The notes below the pieces were generated by a model. It was not told where the DNA came from. It worked only from the letters and a program-made list of their open reading frames with translations, and searched no databases. A stretch of DNA of 46,766 nt from Treponema sp. (lineage in GTDB: Bacteria; Spirochaetota; Spirochaetia; Treponematales; Treponemataceae), in NCBI GenBank assembly GCA_024695625.1, contig JAILHV010000002.1, positions 1 to 46,766 of the forward strand, read 5' to 3'. Below, piece by piece: positions 1 through 9,205 of this stretch (positions within the stretch are counted from its first letter, which is position 1; each line of letters begins with the position of its first letter). The position numbers and the translations under genes were made by a program.

Positions 1-192
1 GTCGAACAAAAGCCCCCATATTATATCCGTAATGAAGTAGCAGTTTGCCGCCGTAAGAAAATGGCTGTAGCGGATGGCCGTAAGCTGTTCGGATTCCTTA
101 TCTTTGGAATAGATTTTGAAATGCCTAAGAGCCTCGTGGTTTATTATGAGATTGAGTATAAATGCAAGCACACTTATGATTGAGTAAGACAT
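1..192 (-). CDS. N-terminal part of a membrane protein, cut by the window edge (possible sensor/GGDEF-type N-terminal region)
   Basis: Open frame on the minus strand from ATG at 192 to the window edge: MSYSIISVLAFILNLIINHEALRHFKIYSKDKESEQLTAIRYSHFLTAANCYFITDIIWGLLFD; hydrophobic segments. Family assignment is weak. Confidence 0.5.
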   Translation of the reverse strand, partial: MSYSIISVLAFILNLIINHEALRHFKIYSKDKESEQLTAIRYSHFLTAANCYFITDIIWGLLFD

Positions 193-382
193 TTTGCTGT
201 CAAAGTCCTCCGTGTCTATGGCAATCCATTTTCTTAATTATACATTATATATGTACAATTTGGCAAATAAATAATGGCGATGCTTTTTCGTAAATTTTGT
301 GTTTTTTTACAATAAAAAAAGTGATTTTTTGTATTTTTTGATGATTGAATTGTGATATTTTAGATTTATCAAGGAGATTGCC

Positions 383-1591
383 ATGAGCCAAAGCCAGAAT
401 AAATATAATAGAACGCTGCTTGCCTGCTATCTTGGATTTATAACACAGGCTGTTACAGCCAATTTTACGCCGCTTTTGTTTTTGATGTTCAACAAAACTT
501 ATGACGTAACGCTTGGAAAAATAGCCCTTATTCCTGCGGTGTTTTTTATAACCCAGCTTGTTGTGGACATAATCTGCGCTAAAGTGGTGGATAAAATTGG
601 CTACAGAAAATGCATTGTAACATCATGCCTGTGTTCTGCCATTGGTCTTATTCTGCTTGCATTCTTGCCGGAATTTTTTGCTGAACCCTTTGTTGGAATA
701 ATCGTGAGCGTTGTTGTGTATGCCATTGGAAGCGGTCTTGTTGAAGTGCTTGGCAGCCCCATTGTGGAGGCATGCCCCTTTGAACACAAGGAAGCTGTCA
801 TGAGCCTTTTGCATTCGTTTTACTGCTGGGGCTCCGTTGTGGTAATTATTGTTTCTACGATTTTCTTTAGGTTCTTTGGCATGGACAAGTGGAAAATCCT
901 TTCCTGCATTTGGGCTTTAATACCGCTTTTTAACATCTACAATTTTTTAGTCTGTCCAATTGAACGGCCCAACAACGGCGAAAAAGGGATGGGGCTTGTG
1001 GCTCTGTTCAAGCTGCCGCTTTTTTGGGTGGCAATAATCCTTATGGTTTGCGCGGGGGCTTCGGAGCTTTCTATGGCACAATGGGCTTCTGCGTTTGCGG
1101 AGTCGGCTCTTGGTCTTTCCAAAAACATAGGCGATCTTGCAGGCCCTTGCCTCTTTGCCGTTTCTATGGGAACAATCCGTGCAATCTTTGGAAAGTTTGG
1201 CCACAGAATAAACCTTATGCGCTTTATGATTTTTTCTGGAATTTTGAGCGTTGTAAGTTATTTGCTGGCTTCACTTTCTAAGCTTCCTGTGCTTGGTCTT
1301 TTGGGCTGCGTCCTCTGCGGTTTTTCGGTAGCAATAATGTGGCCTGGAACAATAAGCATTTGTTCTCCAAGAATTCCCAAAGGCGGAACTGCGCTTTTTG
1401 CAATGCTTGCAATGTCTGGCGACTTGGGTGGTGCGGCAGGCCCTGTTCTTGTGGGGAACATTTCTCAGATTTTTGGCAACAACCTTAAGAAAGGCCTTTT
1501 GGTGGGAAGCATCTTTCCCCTTGTCTTGATAGCGATGATTCTACTTATTGCAAAATCTGAATCTAAGGAATCACTGATTAAGCCAGAATGA
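383..1591 (+). CDS. MFS transporter (sugar/fucose-permease-like)
   Basis: 402 aa, about 12 hydrophobic segments, MFS-like motif DKIGYRKC; GGAG-like RBS just upstream. Confidence 0.85.
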   Translation: MSQSQNKYNRTLLACYLGFITQAVTANFTPLLFLMFNKTYDVTLGKIALIPAVFFITQLVVDIICAKVVDKIGYRKCIVTSCLCSAIGLILLAFLPEFFAEPFVGIIVSVVVYAIGSGLVEVLGSPIVEACPFEHKEAVMSLLHSFYCWGSVVVIIVSTIFFRFFGMDKWKILSCIWALIPLFNIYNFLVCPIERPNNGEKGMGLVALFKLPLFWVAIILMVCAGASELSMAQWASAFAESALGLSKNIGDLAGPCLFAVSMGTIRAIFGKFGHRINLMRFMIFSGILSVVSYLLASLSKLPVLGLLGCVLCGFSVAIMWPGTISICSPRIPKGGTALFAMLAMSGDLGGAAGPVLVGNISQIFGNNLKKGLLVGSIFPLVLIAMILLIAKSESKESLIKPE

Positions 1592-1682
1592 TGTCATTAC
1601 TGGACTTGGCACGATGCCATAAGTCAGCGTTTCCCTAAAAGGTGGCAGTGGTATTTTTTTTTTGCGGAATAATTCATTTTGT

Positions 1683-2057
1683 TTAGCTTTCTGCAGACGT
1701 TTGGTCCGGGTAGTCCCAGAACTTTCCCTTGTGGAAATTTTCGTTTCCCAAAGGCTTTGCGGTAAGCTTGAACATTACGCAGCCATCCGGGCAAACAATG
1801 GTCTTTGAATACTTTCCGTCTCCGCCAAGATTTTCCAGGTCTCCGCCGCTTCTTACGGCTTCCATAAGCGGGTAAAGCATCATCATGGTTTTGGAGCAGA
1901 TGCCAAATCCGTCTTTGTTAACAGGGCAACCGTAAGTGCATGTGTATTTGTCCCCAACTTCCTCCCCGTTGCGGCAGTAGTGCTCGGTGCGCTTTCCGTG
2001 CAAAAATCCTGTTACTTCAACGGTAAACTCGTATTCTTCGTCATACCATTTTTTCAT
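1683..2057 (-). CDS. TIGR04076 family protein
   Basis: 124 aa Cys-rich protein, pattern CTYGCP...GDGKYSKTIVCPDGCVMFKL typical of the family. Confidence 0.7.
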   Translation of the reverse strand: MKKWYDEEYEFTVEVTGFLHGKRTEHYCRNGEEVGDKYTCTYGCPVNKDGFGICSKTMMMLYPLMEAVRSGGDLENLGGDGKYSKTIVCPDGCVMFKLTAKPLGNENFHKGKFWDYPDQTSAES

Positions 2058-2065
2058 GGCGGCTT

Positions 2066-3028
2066 TTACCTTGCGTTGGTTGCAGTTCTGCAGACGCGTA
2101 TTCCGTCATCGCTGTAGCGGTAGTTGCGGTAGTTGCTGTAGCGGTTGAATGTGCGGCAGTAGATGTCTGCGGAAAGGTAGGAACCGCTTTTTTCTATGCG
2201 CCCGTTCTTCTTGTCCGGCTCTGCAGCTCCTGTAGGGTCAGTCTGCTCTTCTTCCGTGTAGGGCTCGTTTGTGTTGCTCCAGTCCCAGCACCATTCCCAG
2301 ACGTTGCCCGCCATGTCGTAGAGTCCCCATGCGTTTGGCTGCTTGCCCTTTACCTCATGAATCTTTTTGCCGCTGTTTTCCCTGTACCAAGCGTATTGGC
2401 CAAGGATAGAACTGTCGTCCGTACCTGCCCAGAGGCTCTTTTCTGAACCGTCTGCACCTGCACATGCCGCGTATTCCCATTCAGCCTCGGTTGGAAGCCT
2501 GTAGCCGTTTACCGAAGTGTTCATTATGATAGCGTCCCATTCCTTGCTTCCGTTCTTTGGACCGCAGAAACGTCCTGCGTTTGCGTCGGCACCTTCAACT
2601 ATGCCCTTCCATTCGCGGGGGTCCGTTACTCCGTCCATGGAAAATGCTGGCTCAAGACCTTCCGCAATGCTCCTTAGGTTGCAGTAGACCACCGCATCGT
2701 AGGAACTTACGTAGTAGGCCGGGTAGTTGTCTCCAATCCCAAGCTTTTCTGACGGCTGGGAACTTCCGAATATGCAGTAGGCCTTGTATTCAGCCTGGGT
2801 AAGTTCGTGGTCGCTCATGTAGATGTCGTGGGTGAGTTTTACCTGATGAGCCGGTTTTTCAAATTTGTCTCCTGCCTTGCTTCCCATCTTAAAAGTTCCC
2901 GCGGAAATTCTTACGAAACCTTCCGGCGTATTGTCCTTCTTTTTTTCTTCCTTCTTTTTGCATGAAACTAAAAGCAAAAGTATACTTGCTGCAAGGACAA
3001 TGGAACTAAAAACCGATCTTTTCATCAA
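2066..3028 (-). CDS. Formylglycine-generating-enzyme (SUMF1/FGE-sulfatase) domain lipoprotein
   Basis: Lipobox LLLVSC; motifs GTFKMGS, YRLPTEAEWEYAA, WGLYDMAGNVWEWCWDW, GIRVCR. Confidence 0.9.
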   Translation of the reverse strand: MMKRSVFSSIVLAASILLLLVSCKKKEEKKKDNTPEGFVRISAGTFKMGSKAGDKFEKPAHQVKLTHDIYMSDHELTQAEYKAYCIFGSSQPSEKLGIGDNYPAYYVSSYDAVVYCNLRSIAEGLEPAFSMDGVTDPREWKGIVEGADANAGRFCGPKNGSKEWDAIIMNTSVNGYRLPTEAEWEYAACAGADGSEKSLWAGTDDSSILGQYAWYRENSGKKIHEVKGKQPNAWGLYDMAGNVWEWCWDWSNTNEPYTEEEQTDPTGAAEPDKKNGRIEKSGSYLSADIYCRTFNRYSNYRNYRYSDDGIRVCRTATNAR

Positions 3029-3104
3029 AAACTCCTGTGAATAAAAGTGATAGTTAATTGTACACTTAAATTTCCATTTTGTCCACTTTTGTTTTCAAGT
3101 AGCT

Positions 3105-3240
3105 TTCAAGGGTGGGCCCTTGGACCCCGGACTTGGAGGGGGAAAACCCGCTCAGAGTCCGAAGCCCGCTGGTTTTCCCCCTCCAAACCTCCCCCTTTCT
3201 TCGGGCACGGCTTAGGGGTTCCCCCTAAGAACCCCAATTT
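3105..3240. repeat. GC-rich intergenic repeat, copy 1 (inverted copy near 23545-23620)
   Basis: TTGGAGGGGGAAAACC (3133-3148) is the perfect reverse complement of GGTTTTCCCCCTCCAA (3171-3186). The TCAAGGG...CCTTGGACCCCGG.CTTGGAGGGGGAAAACC.GCTCAGAGTCCGAAG tract recurs inverted at 23545-23620. Confidence 0.85.
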
Positions 3241-3356
3241 TCAACAGTTGTTTTTTTTTCAGACGGATTTGCCTGGGGGCGGAACAGAAAATTGATTTCT
3301 GTGCTGGTAACAAAGTGTCAATTGTTAAATTTGGTGCGTTTTGGTATACTGATTGA

Positions 3357-5048
3357 ATGGAATTTGGGACAGCGTATTTGACGGAGCAGATAATTGCGTA
3401 TATTGGTAACAAGCGCAAGCTGCTTACTCTTATCTACAAGGCCATGCAGGAATGCGGGGCCAGCTTAAAGCCAGGGCTTAAGTTTTTTGATGCCTTTTCG
3501 GGCAGCGGGGTAGTATCCCGCTTTGCAAAGTCTTTGGGATTTGAGGTTTTTAGCAACGACTGGGAATATTATGCAAAGATAATCAACACTGCATTTCTTA
3601 CGGTTGGCAAGTCCGACATAAAAAAGATTTTTGGCTCAGAAGAAAAGTTTTGCTCGCTCCTGGAAAAGATAAATTCCCTTCCCGCACCAGCAAAGAAAAA
3701 GCAGTTCATTGCAAAGTATTATGCCCCAAAAGAATTCAGCATAGAAAAGGCAGAATTTAGAACCGAGCGCCTTTTTTACACCAGGCAGAACGCCCTTAAC
3801 ATAGACAAAATCCGCAATTATATAGAAGAAAACTATCCTTCCCATTCAGAGGACAAAAGCGTCTTACAGGCACGCTCCCTGCTTCTTGCCCTTTTGCTTT
3901 ACGAGGCAGCAACCCACACCAACACTTCCGGGGTATTCAAGGCCTTCCACAAGGAATTTGGTGGGCACGGAAAGGATGCGCTAAAGAGGATTCTTGCCCC
4001 CATTGAACTGCACTTTCCCCAGCTGATAGACTCTGATTTTCCCTGCCACGTTTTTAAGGAAAATGCCAACGAACTTGCCAAGGACTTGCGCGGCATAGAC
4101 ATTGCCTATCTTGACCCGCCCTACAACCAGCACCAGTACGGAAGCAACTATTTTATGCTTAACACAATTGCCAAGTGGGACTTTATAGCCCCTTCCCTGG
4201 AACTTAACGAAAGCGGCAGGCTAAGGGAAAAGGCCGGCATAAGGCACGACTGGGTTCAGACAAGATCCCCTTATTGCAGCAAGGCAGACGCCACCCAATA
4301 TTTTGCAGACCTTGTGCAGAACTTGGACGCAAAGTACATTCTTGTAAGCTATTCAACGGACGGAATCATTCCATTTAATGCCATGTGCGAAATTTGCATG
4401 AAGAAGGGCTACGTTTCCGTTGTTACAAATGAATACACCACTTACCGGGGCGGCAAGCAAAGCAACAAGAGGCAGAACAGCGACATTGAATTCATCCTCT
4501 GCATAGACACTTCAAGAAAGTCCAACAAAAAGTCGGCAGAAGAAATAGAGGCAATCTTTGCAAAGAAGGAACTCTTGCTTTTGTTCAGGCAGCACTTTTG
4601 CAGGGAAAGGCTAAAAAAGGCAAGCAGCTCTTCTTTTTCTTCCAAAGACGGAAAGACCTTTTTGGAATTTGAAGTTTGCGGAAATAGAATTCAGGTGCAG
4701 ACAGATGATTTTTTTGTGCTCAAGGAAAATTCACTTACGGAGTCTCTTTCTGCATCAGAGGCAAAGGCCCTTTATTCACTTCTTTTTCCATGCGCCTGTG
4801 CAACAAAGGAAGAGGAGCTCGGTGAACTTTTGCAGAGGGTGTCGGAAAAAAATGAACTTTCATGCTCCTTTGCAAAACTGATTCCTGCCACCCTCAAAAA
4901 GCTTGCAAGCAAAAAGAACCGCCTGGCTTTCGAAAAGTGGCTGGGCAAGGTAAGGGGCTTAAAATCCGCCAACCGCCAAGCATACAATATAATAGAAGAA
5001 AAAATTGACCGTGTGGAAGAGATTGCCAAAATCCGCTGGTCCACTTGA
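3357..5048 (+). CDS. D12-class N6-adenine DNA methyltransferase with C-terminal extension
   Basis: AYIGNKRKLL, FDAFSGSGVVSRFAKSLG (AdoMet motif), IAYLDPPYNQHQYGSNYF (DPPY). Confidence 0.88.
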   Translation: MEFGTAYLTEQIIAYIGNKRKLLTLIYKAMQECGASLKPGLKFFDAFSGSGVVSRFAKSLGFEVFSNDWEYYAKIINTAFLTVGKSDIKKIFGSEEKFCSLLEKINSLPAPAKKKQFIAKYYAPKEFSIEKAEFRTERLFYTRQNALNIDKIRNYIEENYPSHSEDKSVLQARSLLLALLLYEAATHTNTSGVFKAFHKEFGGHGKDALKRILAPIELHFPQLIDSDFPCHVFKENANELAKDLRGIDIAYLDPPYNQHQYGSNYFMLNTIAKWDFIAPSLELNESGRLREKAGIRHDWVQTRSPYCSKADATQYFADLVQNLDAKYILVSYSTDGIIPFNAMCEICMKKGYVSVVTNEYTTYRGGKQSNKRQNSDIEFILCIDTSRKSNKKSAEEIEAIFAKKELLLLFRQHFCRERLKKASSSSFSSKDGKTFLEFEVCGNRIQVQTDDFFVLKENSLTESLSASEAKALYSLLFPCACATKEEELGELLQRVSEKNELSCSFAKLIPATLKKLASKKNRLAFEKWLGKVRGLKSANRQAYNIIEEKIDRVEEIAKIRWST

Positions 5049-5079
5049 TGGGGAAAGCTGAAACGCAAAAGGAGAAAAA

Positions 5080-6495
5080 ATGAAGAAAACAATTGTTATC
5101 GCATTGCTCTTGCTTTGCACATTGAAGATATTTGCACTTGTTGATGACGACGACCCGCTTGCGGAGGCTCGATATCAGATTCCTAAACTTCAAGGCTGGT
5201 ACGACTTTTCGGACGTGGGCGTAGAGGTAAGCGTAAGTCCTGACTGGATTGTGTTCGAGGGGGAGAAAATTCCGCGCAAAGAGTTCCGGCTTGCCAAAAA
5301 CGGCTGGTATTATATCAAAGACAACCTTGTGATTTTTGACCAGTTCCATCATCTTTTTTGCTGGCACAACAGCACTCTGAACTTTCATCCGGCTGCAGGG
5401 GAAAAAGTCCCATACGGCTCTAAAGCACACTATACGCAGTCGTCCTACTTTACCGAGACGCTGAACGGAAATAAAATTGCTTACGATGCGGAAAATCTTA
5501 ATTCTGTTACGTGCAAGCCCGGCGTAATCAACGAGAATTACGATGTCAGACGTATCGTTGAGGAATACGAGCATTTTTTCATCTGGAACGAGGAGCACAG
5601 GCCTTGGGTTACGCAAAAGGTGGGAGAGAGCGTTACGGCAGAGTTCGACGACGAAGCAAACGCGGTTTCGCTTTTGAACGGTTATGTTGATCCGTATCAC
5701 CCCGATTATTACAAGAAAAATGCACGCATCAAGGACATCAAAATCACCGATGAAAACGGCAAGGACTATTTTTTCACGCTCAAAGATGAGGTTCGCGTTC
5801 AGACTTTTATGCTGGACAACTGCACGAAAAAGGTGACGCTCACGGTGCTTTCGGTGTACGCTGGCGAAAAATACGGCGACATAGCCCTGAGTATGTTTGC
5901 GGGAGTTTACGCAGACACCTACATTGACTGGATTGTTTTCCGCGAGCTAGAGGTGGCAAAAGAGCGGGCAGAAAGTGCTTACCGCGGCTATTTGTGGAAT
6001 TTGGAAAACTACCCTAAAAATATTCCGCACGACTGTTCGCTCATAAAATCCGAATGGACGATGTACTATATGACCGTGGAAGACAGAATAAAAAAAGAAT
6101 TCGGCGGCAAATTTGCAGAGCACGACATTGAGATTTACGATTCCCCCGACTTGAAAATACATCTTGCCGTTGTCCATCACAACATTGTTACCGTATTTTA
6201 CGCAAAGGAAAAAATCACAAAATACGGCTACGAGTTCAAGAATATGCCTGACATCATAAGTGGCCCGTTTGAAGACGATGATTACGAGTACAGCAGTTAT
6301 GCCACAGAGAAAGACGGCTGGATTATTTCGGCGTTTTGGTATGGAGCGGGCGATACCTGTGCCCTGCCTGTGTCTGCGCGCTTCAAGGTGATGACGGAAA
6401 GCGGAAAAATCCGAAAAGTCGTCATCAGTAAAGAGGGGCTGAAGGGTGTCAAACGCTTCGGTGAGCTTCTGATCGGAGCAAGTGACCTAAAATGA
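5080..6495 (+). CDS. Secreted protein with NADase-type glycan-binding-like domain
   Basis: Signal peptide MKKTIVIALLLLCTLKIFA; segment SLLNGYVDPYHPDYYKKNARIKDIKI resembles NADase-type glycan-binding domains. Confidence 0.65.
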   Translation: MKKTIVIALLLLCTLKIFALVDDDDPLAEARYQIPKLQGWYDFSDVGVEVSVSPDWIVFEGEKIPRKEFRLAKNGWYYIKDNLVIFDQFHHLFCWHNSTLNFHPAAGEKVPYGSKAHYTQSSYFTETLNGNKIAYDAENLNSVTCKPGVINENYDVRRIVEEYEHFFIWNEEHRPWVTQKVGESVTAEFDDEANAVSLLNGYVDPYHPDYYKKNARIKDIKITDENGKDYFFTLKDEVRVQTFMLDNCTKKVTLTVLSVYAGEKYGDIALSMFAGVYADTYIDWIVFRELEVAKERAESAYRGYLWNLENYPKNIPHDCSLIKSEWTMYYMTVEDRIKKEFGGKFAEHDIEIYDSPDLKIHLAVVHHNIVTVFYAKEKITKYGYEFKNMPDIISGPFEDDDYEYSSYATEKDGWIISAFWYGAGDTCALPVSARFKVMTESGKIRKVVISKEGLKGVKRFGELLIGASDLK

Positions 6496-6566
6496 AAAAA
6501 GTATCATTAATAATTCTGTTGGCGCTTGTTTCTTTGGCTTACGCTGATATTTTGAGACATCTGTAA
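6492..6566 (+). pseudogene. Truncated 5' end of a secreted-protein gene, cut off just before cassette island 1
   Basis: ATG...TAA encodes MKKVSLIILLALVSLAYADILRHL*; nearly identical at DNA level to the 5' end of the ORF at 9206 (MKKVSLIILLAFVCLAQLLA...). Confidence 0.6.
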
Positions 6567-6594
6567 GCGTTTACGGTGGATATGGTGAATAATT

Positions 6595-6620
6595 GTTATG
6601 TGAACGCCCGCACTGGGGCG
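6595..6620 (+). other. Cassette island 1 left junction: lone attC core half-site plus leader hairpin
   Basis: GTTATGTGAACGCCCGCACTGGGGCG; CGCCC 6605-6609 pairs with GGGCG 6616-6620; no RYYYAAC/L-box partner upstream. Confidence 0.7.
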
Positions 6621-6635
6621 CAGAAAGGTAATAAA

Positions 6636-7469
6636 ATGAAGTCTAAGTTTTATATTTTTATTCTCGTCTTTTTTATTTTTATAGGTTGTAATAAACAAAA
6701 TACAAAAAAAACAGATATTAGTAATAGTTGCGAAGTAATTCGTAATTTTAATATGGTTTATGTAGAAGGCGGAAGTTTTACAATGGGGAGCTCAGAACAA
6801 CTGGATAATCCACCTCATCAGGTTCTATTAGATAATTTTTATATTGCTGATGTGGAAGTTACTCAGCGTTTATTTGAATCTATAATGGGAGAGAATCCTG
6901 TTCCAAATTATGATTTAGGAGATAATAAACCTGTATATTTCGTATCTTGGTATTCAGCTATTGATTTTTGTAATAAACTGAGTATAAAAGAGAATTTAGC
7001 TCCTTGTTATGAAATTTATGACGGAGAAGTTATTTGTAATTTTTTGAATAACGGATATCGATTGCCGACAGAAGCTGAATGGGAGTATGCTGCTAGTGGT
7101 GGAAAATTTACACATGGCTATAAATTTAGTGGAAGTAATAATATCGATGAAGTTGCATATTGGATACAAGATATATCTGATTTACTTACAGAAAATGTTG
7201 CTAATAAGAAACCTAATGAATTAGGAATATTTGATATGACAGGTAATGTCGAAGAATGGTGTTGGGATTGGTATTCTGAATATCATGAAATGGAATCATT
7301 GAATAAATATCCAACCGGCCCCTTAAAAGGAGTTTATAAATCAAGCAGGGGATGTTCTTTTAATTTGTTTAGCGAAACGCAATATGTTTTGACAAAACGA
7401 AGTTATTTATACCCATCAAAAGGATACAGCTATTTAGGTTTTAGAATCTGCCGTACAAAAATAGATTGA
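6636..7469 (+). CDS. Cassette gene: FGE-sulfatase domain lipoprotein (AT-rich homologue of 2066-3028)
   Basis: MKSKFYIFILVFFIFIGC lipobox; GGSFTMGSSEQ, GYRLPTEAEWEYAASGG, LGIFDMTGNVEEWCWDWY, GFRICR. ATG 6636 preferred over the ORF-track start at 6576. Confidence 0.88.
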   Translation: MKSKFYIFILVFFIFIGCNKQNTKKTDISNSCEVIRNFNMVYVEGGSFTMGSSEQLDNPPHQVLLDNFYIADVEVTQRLFESIMGENPVPNYDLGDNKPVYFVSWYSAIDFCNKLSIKENLAPCYEIYDGEVICNFLNNGYRLPTEAEWEYAASGGKFTHGYKFSGSNNIDEVAYWIQDISDLLTENVANKKPNELGIFDMTGNVEEWCWDWYSEYHEMESLNKYPTGPLKGVYKSSRGCSFNLFSETQYVLTKRSYLYPSKGYSYLGFRICRTKID

Positions 7470-7494
7470 GACTCAAGGTATCGAATTTGTCCGG

Positions 7495-7557
7495 GTATAA
7501 CCAATTCAAAAAGAACATCCTGTTAAGTCCGCTGAGGTTTAAACAGTTGTGTTATGT
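7495..7557 (+). other. attC-like recombination site
   Basis: GTATAAC (7495-7501)...GTTATGT (7551-7557), 63 bp, followed by the GAACGCCCACACAGTGGGGC leader. Confidence 0.65.
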
Positions 7558-7591
7558 GAACGCCCACACAGTGGGGCAAGGATAAAAAAGT

Positions 7592-8518
7592 ATGAAAATT
7601 TTTATAGTTTATTGTCATCCGTCAGAAGATTCATTTACAAGACACATCCGCGATTCTTTTATAAAGGGAATTGTTGATTCTGGAAATGAATATATCCTCT
7701 CTGATTTATATAAAATTAATTTCAATTCTGATATTTCTGAATCACAATATCTTAGAGATTCTTATTACAACGATAAGCTTCCTGTTGAAGAGGATGTTAT
7801 AGCAGAACATGAAAAGATAAATGCCTGTGATGCGATTGCATTTATTTATCCTGTATTCTGGACGGAGGCACCGGCAAAACTTGTTGGCTGGTTTGACAGG
7901 GTATGGTCTTACGGTTTTGCTTACGGTAATAAGAAAATGAAAATGCTTGATAAAGGAATGATTCTTTGTTCTGCGGGAAATCCTATTGAACGGCTTGAAC
8001 AGTTTGGTCTTCTTTCAAGTATGAAAAGAGTTATGTTTGGCGATAGGCTTTTTGGGCGAATTAAGAAAAGTGAATTTGTTTTGTTTTCTGGTACTTCAAG
8101 AGAAAAAGAAGAACGTACCAAAAATTGGGATTTGAATCTTTTAAAAGCTTACGAAAAGGGAAAGAATTTTTTTGCTGATGATGAAGATGAATTTACGTTA
8201 GAAGACAGATTTTTTACAGCCGTAGAAAACTCTGAGTCTGGTGAAGTTTCTGATAAAACAGTTTTTGCTTATCATCAGAAAGATAATGCTATATGGGCTG
8301 AATACTCTGGCGGAAGTATTGTAAAAGGATTCTTGATAGGTAATATGGATGAGAAGCATAATTTGCATTTCAGCTATCAGCATATTAATGAAGCAGGTCA
8401 ATTGAAATCAGGAAAATGTAATTCTGAGCCTAAATTAGAAAATGGTAAACTACGTTTTTATGAAAAATGGAAATGGGATAATGGTGAAGAAGGAAGTTCA
8501 ATTATTGAAGAAATCTAA
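7592..8518 (+). CDS. Cassette gene: flavodoxin-fold NAD(P)H oxidoreductase fused to an 'n-acetylglutamate synthase'-like C-terminal domain
   Basis: N-term MKIFIVYCHPSEDSFTRHI...AFIYPVFWTEAPAKLVGWFDRVWSYGFAYG (NQO-like); C-term TVFAYHQKDNAIWAEYSGGSIVKGFLIGNMDE...KWKWDNGEEGSSIIEEI (recalled small-family pattern). Confidence 0.8.
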   Translation: MKIFIVYCHPSEDSFTRHIRDSFIKGIVDSGNEYILSDLYKINFNSDISESQYLRDSYYNDKLPVEEDVIAEHEKINACDAIAFIYPVFWTEAPAKLVGWFDRVWSYGFAYGNKKMKMLDKGMILCSAGNPIERLEQFGLLSSMKRVMFGDRLFGRIKKSEFVLFSGTSREKEERTKNWDLNLLKAYEKGKNFFADDEDEFTLEDRFFTAVENSESGEVSDKTVFAYHQKDNAIWAEYSGGSIVKGFLIGNMDEKHNLHFSYQHINEAGQLKSGKCNSEPKLENGKLRFYEKWKWDNGEEGSSIIEEI

Positions 8519-8525
8519 ATATAAC

Positions 8526-8589
8526 ACATAACAAGAGGTTCAAAGCCGACATGCGGTCGAGCCTCGTGCGGTACAGCCATTTGTTATGT
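8526..8589 (+). other. attC-like recombination site
   Basis: ACATAAC (8526-8532) perfectly complementary to GTTATGT (8583-8589); TTCAAAGCCGAC and GCGGTACAGCC boxes; 64 bp. Confidence 0.85.
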
Positions 8590-8641
8590 AAACGCTCGCA
8601 CTTTATGGGGAGCTTGATTCCATTCCCGAGGATTATTTGAA

Positions 8642-9181
8642 ATGATTTGTAATAATAAAAAATATTTTGTAATATTAGCTTTATTGATGAGTTCAATTTT
8701 TGCATTTGCTCAAGTTTCTTCTGGGAAGTATACAGATTCAAAATACAGGGATTCTATACAAACATTTTATTACGAGCTGTATGATTTTTATCTTTACGGT
8801 TATCCATGTTCTTATGAAAGTTTTGATTGCTTGAAAAAATTGTTTGACGGTAAAAGTCCTGTATCGTATTCGTCGTATGAATGTTTTTCTGATGATTCAC
8901 CTGGCTCATTTTTTGTAAGCACGAGTATTTATGCGGTGGAAGATTGTTTGATTGAAGTGCATGAACACAATGATAATTTTTATTGGCATTCTTCAACTTT
9001 TACAAAGGATATTCCCAACACTTTTGGCGTAAAAATGGGAATGACACTAGATGAGCTTAAAGATATTTTTGGGCAGGAAACTGATGAATGGAATAGTGGT
9101 TTATTTGGAGAATCTGTAAGGTTTATTTTTGAAAATGGCAGATTGAAAAAAATATATATTTATTATCAGGACACTGAGTAG
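8642..9181 (+). CDS. Secreted hypothetical protein (last cassette gene of island 1)
   Basis: Signal peptide (YFVILALLMSSIFAFAQ); follows attC plus leader; no attC after it. Confidence 0.7.
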   Translation: MICNNKKYFVILALLMSSIFAFAQVSSGKYTDSKYRDSIQTFYYELYDFYLYGYPCSYESFDCLKKLFDGKSPVSYSSYECFSDDSPGSFFVSTSIYAVEDCLIEVHEHNDNFYWHSSTFTKDIPNTFGVKMGMTLDELKDIFGQETDEWNSGLFGESVRFIFENGRLKKIYIYYQDTE

Positions 9182-9205
9182 GGCAGTTTTTGGGAGAGAG
9201 ATAAA

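Noticed and set aside
3047-3295. ORF of 82 aa upstream of the methylase
   Set aside because: Translates a GC-rich intergenic repeat (GWALGPRTWRGKTRSES...); typical spurious product.
6576-6635. Upstream start of the cassette FGE ORF; likewise 44155, 42443, 26868
   Set aside because: Extensions translate the attC core/leader (e.g. MDARTGALRKKK); better starts with signal peptides lie after the leader hairpin.
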